A DNA stretch of 12,215 nt from an uncultured Prevotellaceae bacterium (GTDB lineage Bacteria; Bacteroidota; Bacteroidia; Bacteroidales; Bacteroidaceae), in contig OMXX01000108.1 of assembly GCA_900315105.1 (NCBI GenBank), positions 1 to 12,215 on the forward strand. Reading direction: 5' to 3'. Positions 6,165 to 12,215 of the stretch are shown here, piece after piece (the stretch's first letter is position 1; every line of letters begins with the position of its first letter). The translations under genes and the position numbers were made by a program. The notes below the pieces were generated by a model. It had not been told where the DNA came from. It saw nothing but the letters and a program-made list of their open reading frames with translations, and did no database searches.

Positions 6165-7214
6165 TTATGTATTTTTGTATTTATCGGGAATATTCTCTAG
6201 TTTTTTTATTTCTTGATAGCAGAACATACAATTATTCTGTTCATTTGTTTTGTTGATGAATAGAGGATCATCTAATAAGATTGATGGAACTATACATAAT
6301 TCTTCGTTATAGTATCTCAACAAGTTAAACCTTTTTTCGCTACTATCGGTACTCTTCGTATTCAATTCTTTTCTAACATCTTGTTTTTTATCTGAATTCA
6401 ACTCTTTGTCTGCAGCAAATAGATAAACATACTTGACTCCAAACTTAGATCTAATCTTTAACAACTTTTTTCTGACAATATGCCAAAATAAAGTTGCGCC
6501 CATACGATGATTGGGAAATTCTTCTTTCCATTTTTCACGTATATTTGTATTAATACCATAAGATACAATTTCGATTCCCAAAAACTTACTTTTCACTAAT
6601 GATACATTACCAGAAACCTCAATATTCTCATTGGAAATATAATCCTCATACGAACATGACAGGTTTATAACATCACTATTTATATCAAAGTTATAGTACT
6701 CTAAGACATGTTTTATCTCTTCATTTTCCATTTTATAGTAATTCGCATTATTGTTACTGTTAATGGGTTGATATTGATAAAGAAAACTTTGAGTGAAAGG
6801 CAATTCTTTATTTACCTTTGGTATTTGATTGTCAACATTTTCAGTTTTTGAATCGGAAAAAGTATATTTTCCACAAAATGACACATTATCATCTTTTTTA
6901 TATGATGCGCTTCTCATTTTAGTATACTTATCCATTATGTAAGTGATTTCATGCCCCACAGTTAGTTCCTTCTTCTCAAAGGGTTTATATAATACACCTA
7001 CACTCAAAGAAAGATAAGCGTAAACATTATCCTTACGATCCTTAATTAAATAATTGAAATATGATTTCTTATTCAGATTCTGTTTATAGTATCTAAAGAT
7101 GGTGTCCATGTCATGAGCGGGCTTAATGCATTTAAGAGAATTTGAATCTTCCGCAGCATTATATCGACATAGATATAACTTATCAAGAAACTCCAATTGC
7201 TTTATAGATAACAT
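6165..7214 (-). CDS. GNAT-like acetyltransferase with a long unknown N-terminal part
   Basis: The C-terminal half of this 349-residue protein resembles a GNAT N-acetyltransferase. GIEIVSYGIN (213-222) fits beta-4, HRMGATLFWHIV (236-247) sits where the acetyl-CoA pyrophosphate loop R/QxxGxG/A belongs, KYVYLFAAD (261-269) fits beta-5, and LLRYYNEEL (298-306) the final helix. The second glycine of the loop is alanine. The family is normally about 150 residues; here about 200 extra N-terminal residues, rich in Asn, Lys and Tyr, match nothing I recognise. A CMFC pair lies near the end (329-332). Substrate cannot be inferred; proteins with this core include small-molecule modifiers and toxins. It converges with the kinase operon and is probably read from its own promoter (7378-7385). 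Its AT-rich composition and its position against a gene remnant point to acquisition by transfer. Confidence 0.6.
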   Translation of the reverse strand: MLSIKQLEFLDKLYLCRYNAAEDSNSLKCIKPAHDMDTIFRYYKQNLNKKSYFNYLIKDRKDNVYAYLSLSVGVLYKPFEKKELTVGHEITYIMDKYTKMRSASYKKDDNVSFCGKYTFSDSKTENVDNQIPKVNKELPFTQSFLYQYQPINSNNNANYYKMENEEIKHVLEYYNFDINSDVINLSCSYEDYISNENIEVSGNVSLVKSKFLGIEIVSYGINTNIREKWKEEFPNHRMGATLFWHIVRKKLLKIRSKFGVKYVYLFAADKELNSDKKQDVRKELNTKSTDSSEKRFNLLRYYNEELCIVPSILLDDPLFINKTNEQNNCMFCYQEIKKLENIPDKYKNT

Positions 7215-7377
7215 AAATATCTTTGTATTTCTTATTAGACCTTAATTCCGCAACTCTAATATTAACATTTCTTTTTAAATGCCTGAGCAACAAAAAGTTG
7301 CCTAAAAAATGCCCTGTCAGATTTCTCACTTATCTTAGTGCTTCAATCTAAACAAGCAAAATCATAATATCATATGG

Positions 7378-7385
7378 CAAAGGTA
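7378..7385 (-). promoter_or_regulatory. Probable -7 box of the GNAT gene
   Basis: On the minus strand TACCTTTG (7385 to 7378) matches TAnnTTTG and is followed by CC. No good -33 TTTG lies at normal spacing. It would give a leader of about 155 bases containing the 7287-7301 hairpin. No closer full match is present before the ATG at 7214. Confidence 0.45.
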
Positions 7386-7545
7386 CAAAGAAAATCTGAG
7401 AAAATCACTTTTTTTTTGATATATTTTTCAATCATAGAGCATTTTAACTCTATGCTGCACTATTATCACCCCAACATCATTCAGAGCTATCAGCTTAGCA
7501 AGACGAAGGCCTAGGTTATACGCTATCAGGATTATTAATTCAACC

Positions 7546-7573
7546 CAGGCGCTATGCAATTGCACAGCGCCTG
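7546..7573. repeat. Near-perfect 28-bp palindrome
   Basis: CAGGCGCT (7546-7553) mirrors AGCGCCTG (7566-7573), and the centre TGCAATTGCA (7555-7564) is itself palindromic. Only the A7554/C7565 pair fails to match. It lies about 120 bp beyond the DUF5675 stop. The T-rich side is on the plus strand only (TTCTCGTTT), so it is not a classical terminator for the minus-strand gene; it could be a protein site or a transcript-stabilising hairpin. Confidence 0.6.
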
Positions 7574-7693
7574 TTCTCGTTTCATAATGCCATGACCGCT
7601 AAGCCATTCTACATTATTCGCTGAAACTCATCAAGCTAATGCAAGTTCTTCGCAAGCTAATGAGCTTCGCTGTTTATCTTTACCCTTTCTACT

Positions 7694-8155
7694 TTACCTA
7701 ACCACCACCTCCACAGGCTCCCCCACTTCTTCAGCCTTATAGATATAATCCATCAGGAATCTCAGGGTGGCGCGAGAGTTAAGCACCTTGCCTCGCTCAC
7801 GGTTCTCACCCACGAGGATGCACCCCTTAGTATCGCCGGGCGTATTGCCTTCATGGATAAAGATACCAAGGAAACCAGCCACTCCACAGAGCATTGGACG
7901 GAAGCCACGAAACTTTGTCGACATCCTCATGTGAGTCCAGTAAGTGCCGTAAGGGATTGCCGTCGGCAGCGTGGGAGTCAGTGCCTTCACCTTCTTCACC
8001 CTCGTAGCGAAATCCTCAAAAGACTCATTCTCTTTCCTCCTAAGCTCACGATCGCGAGGCTCCAGAGTATCACACTTGAAGGATGTTCCCTCAATAGTGA
8101 GAGAACCTATTGTATAATCCTTCTTGAAATATTTACGTTTGATTAGTATTATCAT
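7694..8155 (-). CDS. DUF5675 family protein with intact His and Cys motif
   Basis: This 153-residue protein fits DUF5675, a Bacteroidetes-rich family of unknown activity. It shows an N-terminal beta-strand region, IPYGTY at 67-72, then GIFIHEGNTPGDTKGCILVG (97-116) with His101 and Cys112. The HxGN...GC arrangement recalls the catalytic His and Cys of L,D-transpeptidases. A peptidoglycan or peptide link is therefore possible, but this is inference from pattern only. No signal peptide is seen. It is the last gene of the minus-strand module, separated from the preceding DUF5675-like gene by 397 bp that contains an inverted-repeat element and a hairpin, so it may be transcribed separately. Related genes are often found beside VirE/DUF3987 genes and amidases in Bacteroidales, which agrees with the context here. 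Confidence 0.8.
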   Translation of the reverse strand: MIILIKRKYFKKDYTIGSLTIEGTSFKCDTLEPRDRELRRKENESFEDFATRVKKVKALTPTLPTAIPYGTYWTHMRMSTKFRGFRPMLCGVAGFLGIFIHEGNTPGDTKGCILVGENRERGKVLNSRATLRFLMDYIYKAEEVGEPVEVVVR

Positions 8156-8176
8156 TTCTGATTAAAGTTTATGGAT

Positions 8177-8240
8177 GAAGGAATAAAGTTTGATAGTCTT
8201 ACAAGCAGAAAGCCAATCAAACTCTCATCCTTATTCCTTC
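8177..8240. repeat. Long hairpin just upstream of the DUF5675 gene
   Basis: GAAGGAATAA (8177-8186) is the exact reverse complement of TTATTCCTTC (8231-8240), and GTTTGAT (8188-8194) of ATCAAAC (8216-8222). The second arm has 8 extra bases between its two parts. The structure begins 22 bp before the start codon at 8155, so it would fold in the leader of that mRNA and could affect its stability or translation. Confidence 0.55.
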
Positions 8241-8364
8241 ACCCTTATTCAACTACTAACTCCCTATTAGCAGAAAATACTATCTACTCCCCTGACACAT
8301 ACTCCGATGTTATCAACATTGGACTTCCCATTAAGGTAGGGGCGAGGGGGCTCACTTATTTATT

Positions 8365-8528
8365 AAGTAGGTGTGCAGAATTATTTATACAATCCTTGCA
8401 CCGCCTACTGCGCATCTTCAACACCTAAAAACAATCGAGTAGGAGTCACTACACTCATTTATTTTAGGCGCTGAACCTGCATCATTAATCAATACAATCA
8501 TAATAAAAATAATTTTGCACACCTACTT
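8365..8528. repeat. 164-bp element bounded by 25-bp inverted repeats
   Basis: The arm 8365-8389 (begins AAGTAGGTGTGCA) matches the reverse complement of 8504-8528 at 23 of 25 positions, with 114 bp between. A nested pair CCTAAAA (8425-8431) and TTTTAGG (8462-8468) lies inside. The right arm contains TAATTTTG (8510-8517), a -7 box match pointing right; in the left arm the equivalent is TAATTCTG and is broken. No clear target-site duplication flanks it. It could be a MITE-like element or an invertible segment. It lies between the two DUF5675 genes and separates them transcriptionally. Confidence 0.6.
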
Positions 8529-8552
8529 GTTAATGACGAAAATGACTAATGA

Positions 8553-8930
8553 CTATTGACTATCGTGACTTATAATGACTAACTCCACCTCCCCTCCTCG
8601 CTTAAACACCTTTTCTATGCGCTTAATGAGGCGTTCGAAGTATAAGTAACTACGGATGACTACTCCTGGCACGAGATGCTCACCGACGATAATGCTTGCT
8701 CCAAAGTCCTTTTCGTGGACACCGTTGCCGTGGATTATCCAAGCACTTTCCACTTGCACCGCCCTATGTCCTAAATTCGGATACTTCCGTAGCACCACCT
8801 TATACACCCCTTGCGGCAACATCTTCTGCGTATGCTCTGCCGTATCGCAGATTTTCACGCCATTCTCATCCTTGAGCACACCGTCAGTTGTCAACTGACG
8901 GGTGCAAATACGATATAGATATAACTTCAT
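8553..8930 (-). CDS. DUF5675-like paralogue lacking the conserved cysteine
   Basis: This 125-residue protein shares the DUF5675 layout with the gene at 7694-8155: LPQGVY (39-43) matches IPYGTY, WIIHGNGVHEKDFGASIIVG (64-83) matches the HEGN...KGCILVG core, and RSYLYFERLIKRI matches the following helix. Here His67 is kept but the Cys position is occupied by Ala78-Ser79, so any His/Cys chemistry should be lost or changed. It starts 8 bp after the stop of the VirE_N-DUF3987 gene and is surely in its operon. Codons 10-17 contain a perfect 21-bp palindrome (8881-8901). The last codons overlap a run of short TGAC repeats (8534-8579), so the C-terminal ISHDSQ may be a recent alteration. Family membership rests on this motif comparison. 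Confidence 0.65.
   Translation of the reverse strand: MKLYLYRICTRQLTTDGVLKDENGVKICDTAEHTQKMLPQGVYKVVLRKYPNLGHRAVQVESAWIIHGNGVHEKDFGASIIVGEHLVPGVVIRSYLYFERLIKRIEKVFKRGGEVELVIISHDSQ
8881..8901. repeat. Perfect 21-bp palindrome inside a coding start
   Basis: CCGTCAGTTG (8881-8890) and CAACTGACGG (8892-8901) are exact reverse complements around a single T. The sequence encodes about residues 10-17 (RQLTTDG) of the DUF5675-like protein, roughly 30 bases after its ATG, where an mRNA hairpin could slow early translation. Confidence 0.75.
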
Positions 8931-8938
8931 TTCGTTTA

Positions 8939-11371
8939 TTATACATTATTCACCTTGCGGTAATTCCCATTCTCCAGCACTTCTGCCAATCCCTGCTTCA
9001 TCCAGTTCTTCAACATCTGCTGCACGGCATTCTGCGTCACAGTGACACCTTTCACAGCTACAGAGTGACTCATCGCCTCACCGAACGAGAACTCCTGAGG
9101 CAGTCGTGAGTAGATGCTGTCGTTCTTGCCCTTGCGTGATCGACCTGCCGATGCCTTAGTGCTACCAGCGTAAGTACGAGCCGAGAAGGCATCCTCGATG
9201 CGGTCGCGGAAGAAGAACATGGCATTGTCAATCAGCGAATCAGCCACAATGCCGAACATATCCATGAACGCCTGTGTTTGCATCTTCTCTATCATCTTCT
9301 GCCACATATACGGATCGGTCTTCAGTCGCTTCTCCGCACCCGCCACGCCATGCTCCTTGATGAGTTTCGCACACACCGCTACGAGCATCAGACAACAGGT
9401 CATTCGCTGAGCCGTCACGCAGATACGCATACGCTGACGAGCCATCACCTTATCGTCGTTCTTCATCGTCTCCAGACGAATCTCCTCCAGCCACTCACGG
9501 CCCCGAGCCTCCAACTTAGGCAACTCCACGATGCCGTTCATCAGTGGCAGCAAGTGCGAAATCTGCTCAATCTTCTCCTTCTGACGGTCGGTCAAGTGGG
9601 CAGGGTTGTCAGCAAGCGGTGCGAAGGTATTATCGGGCGTACGAGCCACCGCAATACGACTCTGAAAACCATCGGTATAGTTGTTCACCACACGATACAG
9701 GGCATCGGGCGTACCGCACATCACCACGTTCCACAGCAATCTGGGAATATGCACATTAACAGCATCTACCGATCGCGCCTCACGGTCGTACGACGAGCCG
9801 TCATAGCTCTGTCTGATCATTGTCGAGAAATCCGAAATCGATGTCTTCCACTTCTGACTCACCACATCGGCTTCAGGTGTGAACGAGAAGGCATGTCGTC
9901 CCTGCACATTCGCCAGTTCCTCAGCCAGATTCGCAGTCGTATTGTTCAGCGTCAGCCAAACCTTCGGGAACTTCGGCTCCACCGGCTGCTCCTTCTTGTT
10001 CTTACTCTGCTTCTTCTTCTCAGCATACTCCGCCCATTGCTGATTGTACATCTCGGCCATCATCACGTCCTCAGCCATCCAAGCCTTCACAATGTCGTCC
10101 ATCTGACCCTTGCCCGAAGCGAAGTCACCAGCGATATACGAGATAAGATTCAGCGTGTTAGGCTTTCCATGCACCACCAGTTGCACACCCGTGGCCCTTG
10201 CGCCGATAGCCGGACACACAGCCGTTATCGTAGGCATCGCCAATGAGTGCCCAGCAGCATCAATCGAATCCTTCACGCCCTGCACCATCATCGCCTTCGG
10301 AATCTTGTTGTAGTAGAACAACTCATCCTGCCCCAGCACCTCGTCAAACGCAGCCCTCTCCATCTCCCCAAGGGGAGAGTTTTGGCCACTACTGTTTCTG
10401 AGTTGATCCTGACGAAGAGACAGGAGGACTTCACGCAGTCGTTTTGGCATCTGAGTGCGCTTACCCGACAAAGCCGAATCAATGCACTTCATCTTCTCCG
10501 CCTCAGGGAAACCGTCGTAGCAAGGAATAACCCTCGCCAGCACCCCACGGTCAAACCCGCAGATATGCTTCATCACGTTTGCCAACTCATACGTCAATGT
10601 GTCACGGTTAGACTTCACCGGGGTTTGTCCTTGGTAGAACAACTCCCAGTATTTATCGATTATTTGTGAATAAGGTATTCCCAGATAATTCAAGTCCTGT
10701 ATGGGCGACATAGCTCCATGTTCAGTATGCAAATCTGTCGCATCTACGGCACTTTCTCGGGTGGTTGCATCTTCTGACACAGGGGGTTCATCTTGCACTA
10801 TATTATTTCGCTCCTTCAAAGCTTCCTGACAAAAAATCTCGTCACTGAGAAACAGCAACTTATCGCTCGTTGGCGTAAAGAACACCCTCGTCACATCCTT
10901 CGCGCCCTTATCAAACTCCACGCCAAGCATATCGCTTGCCCACCGTAGGTTCTCCTCCTGACTCATCTCCGGCCTTCTCTTGAAGACTATATGAAATCCC
11001 TTCGTCGCGCTCCTTTCGAGCATCAGAAGTCCTATCTCATCCTTCTTTGCCAGAACCATCTCAGGCACTTTCTTCATCCATTCCTCCTTACTGGCGTCTG
11101 TCGGCTCTTCCCCTCCACGGGGAAGCGGGGAAGGGGTCCAGTCAATGTCCATACCCACCGAATTACCCACCGTCTTTGCACCACGGAGCGGAAATTCGAG
11201 AATCTCCACGTTTTGAGGGGAAACCAACGAATAATTCATCTGCACCAGATGCTTCTTGTCAGCCACTCTGTTCTGTTCCGAGTCACGCAAGGAGATATAC
11301 TCCTCGCGCGATGTTACCGGTCTTGCAATCTTATGACGCAATGCGTCGTATGTAATCAAATTTACTGCCAC
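8939..11371 (-). CDS. VirE_N (BT4734-like) plus DUF3987 helicase/primase-like protein
   Basis: This 810-residue protein has the two-part layout common in Bacteroidales. A VirE_N/BT4734-like domain lies at about 60-180 (IGLLMLERSATKGFHIVFKR at 113-132, then DKGAKDVTRVFF), and a DUF3987 region at about 340-720. The latter has a P-loop GDFASGKG (415-422) and a following LTLNNTTAN segment, consistent with a nucleotide-dependent helicase or primase-like motor. A C-terminal winged helix is likely (760-808). Such proteins are proposed to act in DNA replication or maintenance of integrated elements, but their role is not established. Palindromic segments at 11107-11125 and 10363-10378 fall inside residues about 83-89 and 332-337 (PLPRGGEEP and NSPLGEM), where they look like in-frame insertions in linkers. 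The start at 11371 overlaps the end of the preceding gene by 10 bp, indicating an operon. Confidence 0.85.
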   Translation of the reverse strand: MAVNLITYDALRHKIARPVTSREEYISLRDSEQNRVADKKHLVQMNYSLVSPQNVEILEFPLRGAKTVGNSVGMDIDWTPSPLPRGGEEPTDASKEEWMKKVPEMVLAKKDEIGLLMLERSATKGFHIVFKRRPEMSQEENLRWASDMLGVEFDKGAKDVTRVFFTPTSDKLLFLSDEIFCQEALKERNNIVQDEPPVSEDATTRESAVDATDLHTEHGAMSPIQDLNYLGIPYSQIIDKYWELFYQGQTPVKSNRDTLTYELANVMKHICGFDRGVLARVIPCYDGFPEAEKMKCIDSALSGKRTQMPKRLREVLLSLRQDQLRNSSGQNSPLGEMERAAFDEVLGQDELFYYNKIPKAMMVQGVKDSIDAAGHSLAMPTITAVCPAIGARATGVQLVVHGKPNTLNLISYIAGDFASGKGQMDDIVKAWMAEDVMMAEMYNQQWAEYAEKKKQSKNKKEQPVEPKFPKVWLTLNNTTANLAEELANVQGRHAFSFTPEADVVSQKWKTSISDFSTMIRQSYDGSSYDREARSVDAVNVHIPRLLWNVVMCGTPDALYRVVNNYTDGFQSRIAVARTPDNTFAPLADNPAHLTDRQKEKIEQISHLLPLMNGIVELPKLEARGREWLEEIRLETMKNDDKVMARQRMRICVTAQRMTCCLMLVAVCAKLIKEHGVAGAEKRLKTDPYMWQKMIEKMQTQAFMDMFGIVADSLIDNAMFFFRDRIEDAFSARTYAGSTKASAGRSRKGKNDSIYSRLPQEFSFGEAMSHSVAVKGVTVTQNAVQQMLKNWMKQGLAEVLENGNYRKVNNV
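10363..10378. repeat. Palindromic segment inside the DUF3987 gene, copy 2
   Basis: TCTCCCC (10363-10369) and GGGGAGA (10372-10378) are exact 7-bp arms around AA. It encodes about NSPLGEM, between the helical linker and the DUF3987 core, in a stretch (326-338) that looks like low-constraint insertion. Confidence 0.6.
11107..11125. repeat. Palindromic segment inside the DUF3987 gene, copy 1
   Basis: CTTCCCC (11107-11113) and GGGGAAG (11119-11125) are exact arms around TCCAC, followed by CGGGGAAGGGG. It encodes about PRGGEEP within PSPLPRGGEEPT, just before a conserved-looking block (KEEWMKKVPEMVLAKKDEIG), so it is probably an in-frame insertion. Confidence 0.6.
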
Positions 11372-11772
11372 TGCTCTACCTCCTCAGTTGTTTCAATAAA
11401 GTTAATAATGTCGTCAGTTTCATCCTCCAGCATGTCACAGATCTCCAATCTGCCATCATCCTTGCGGAACTGAAGCTTCACAATCACATCCGTCGAGGTC
11501 TCCTTCACCTCACCGTGGGCAGTCTTGAACAAGCGGCGATAACGCTCACCGGAGTTCCTCTTGTACGGCATCACATACGTGTTGCCATCGTTGTCCACCA
11601 CCACCTTGGCCTTCATCTTCACCGTGCCACCCGAGCACGTAATCTGCTGCCCCAACTCGTATGCACAAGGGAACGTCCTAATCGTACCGTCCTCATGATA
11701 CACCGTCTCTGTCTCCATTTTATACGAGTCGGAGAAAACTCTTGTCTGGCTCTTGATAATTTTCTTTGCCAT
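11362..11772 (-). CDS. Conserved-looking protein of unknown function heading the operon
   Basis: I do not recognise this 136-residue protein. It begins MAKKIIKSQTRVF, is rich in beta-strand-like segments (TETVYHEDGTIRTF, GGTVKMKAKVVVD, NTYVMPYKR) and ends in an acidic tail (EDETDDIINFIETTEEVEQW), which suggests a small soluble protein that could contact a basic partner. There is no signal peptide or membrane segment. It overlaps the VirE_N-DUF3987 start by 10 bp, so the two are translated together and probably work together. Its base composition matches the DUF3987 gene. The ATG at 11772 is the first in frame with a plausible N-terminus; no strong promoter match is seen in the 200 bp before it. 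Confidence 0.7.
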   Translation of the reverse strand: MAKKIIKSQTRVFSDSYKMETETVYHEDGTIRTFPCAYELGQQITCSGGTVKMKAKVVVDNDGNTYVMPYKRNSGERYRRLFKTAHGEVKETSTDVIVKLQFRKDDGRLEICDMLEDETDDIINFIETTEEVEQWQ

Positions 11773-12215
11773 AATCTGTAGTCGAATTGCGAGAGAGATT
11801 TACATTGGAATCCAGGTGGCCACCATTGCTTCCTCATGAGGATGAATCCCTCTGCTCATCTAACTCAGATTAATACTTATGTCTGTTCACCATTTTAGTG
11901 AAACCAAAATAAAAGAAATCAAATCTCTGCGAACATCTGTGCATCTTAGTCTTCAACTGCGAATACATCATCTGTTCCTTCTTTGCCTTACGTTCTTTGT
12001 AGTAAGTAAAATAAAACTTGCTCATTGCTCATTGCTCATTGTTAATTGTTAATTATTACTGTCCGATAAACCTTTGTAACTTACCTTCCATCAAGAAATT
12101 GAATCTTGGTAAGCCGATGAATAATACAAAAACAATAAAAACCCCTTAATGTCTTAGAGTCTCGTTCCTCGCCTCTTGCTGCTATGCGTATTTCTTTTTT
12201 CTGGTAAGCCCTTGG
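11773..12215. other. Non-coding region at the right edge
   Basis: No gene is supported in these 443 bp. It contains the leader of the minus-strand operon, a degenerate TTATTTTG on the minus strand (near 11908-11915) as the only promoter-like candidate, and the 7-bp tandem repeat at 12018-12052. No tRNA or terminator with a T-tract was found by eye. Confidence 0.5.
12018..12052. repeat. 7-bp tandem repeat
   Basis: Three copies of TTGCTCA (12018-12038) are followed by two of TTGTTAA (12039-12052), five 7-bp units in all. Such heptamer runs are common between genes in Bacteroides and Prevotella. The length would be prone to slippage. Confidence 0.85.

Larger units (their letters stand above)
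7215..7693. other. Intergenic region with several hairpins and short repeats
   Basis: No gene is supported in this 479-bp gap. It holds the GNAT leader and promoter, and a leader hairpin GCAAC-AAAAA-GTTGC (7287-7301). A stem CATAGAG/CTCTATG (7433-7439 with 7448-7454) has no T-tract on its downstream side in either direction. A near-perfect palindrome lies at 7546-7573. CAAGCTAATG is directly repeated at 7632-7641 and 7653-7662 (21-bp period). Composition changes near 7430 from AT-rich to mixed, which may mark the right edge of the acquired segment. Confidence 0.55.

Noticed and set aside
8171..8428. Plus-strand 85-codon frame
   Set aside because: It overlaps the hairpin and the inverted-repeat element and has no recognisable protein character.
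9278..10246. Long plus-strand frame of 322 codons, with others at 10247-10669 and 10991-11473
   Set aside because: They lie wholly inside the well-supported minus-strand DUF3987 gene. The proteins are His/Arg/Leu-rich and show no domain.
11619..11837. Minus-strand 72-codon frame overlapping the operon's first gene
   Set aside because: It is in another frame of the 11362-11772 gene and is rich in Trp and Arg; it looks like a shadow.
1..12215. CRISPR array or tRNA genes
   Set aside because: No regularly spaced repeats of 25-40 bp and no cloverleaf with CCA-type end were seen on either strand by eye.

Overview
The window looks like accessory chromosomal or integrated-element DNA from a Bacteroidales bacterium, most likely Prevotella or a close relative. 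Three things point there. The promoter-like sites match the Bacteroidetes pattern (-33 TTTG, -7 TAnnTTTG) and genes lack clear Shine-Dalgarno sites. Several protein families are typical of the phylum (VirE_N/BT4734-like plus DUF3987, and DUF5675). Intergenic DNA carries the short 7-bp tandem repeats common in these genomes. The genus is an inference. Base composition is uneven: 4.0-7.2 kb is very AT-rich, while 8.9-11.8 kb is clearly richer in G+C, which suggests DNA of several origins.

Layout. At 1-846 a small serine recombinase is preceded by helically phased TTGGT repeats and a triple TTTGAATA repeat. At 847-1298 there is a gap with an inverted repeat and two hairpins, the second a clear terminator. 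At 1299-3195 two minus-strand genes encode a predicted HARE-HTH plus PD-(D/E)XK nuclease and a DinD-like protein. Each is preceded by the same 29-bp promoter block, which differs only at the two free positions of the -7 box. At 3196-4060 there is a long gap with a near-consensus plus-strand promoter, a small reading frame and a hairpin. At 4061-5870 lie an atypical response regulator and a cytoplasmic histidine kinase, one base apart, ending in a strong terminator. At 6001-7214, on the minus strand, are the truncated 3' end of an older gene and a large GNAT-like protein abutting it. At 7694-11772 a minus-strand module reads, in transcription order: unknown 136-aa protein, VirE_N-DUF3987 protein, DUF5675-like protein, an inverted-repeat element, and a second DUF5675 protein. 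At 11773-12215 no gene is seen.

How the genes may work together. The nuclease and DinD appear to share one control circuit, by inference a damage or stress response. The regulator-kinase pair is a two-gene signalling unit with no DNA-binding output domain in the regulator. Its location beside a nuclease, DinD, a recombinase and a GNAT inserted at a gene remnant makes it a reasonable candidate for an undescribed accessory or defence-type system, but nothing in the sequence proves that. The 7.7-11.8 kb module resembles the VirE/DUF3987 clusters scattered through Bacteroidales genomes. Its two DUF5675 proteins are paralogues, one of which has lost the conserved cysteine, and its genes carry short palindromes inside their coding sequence.
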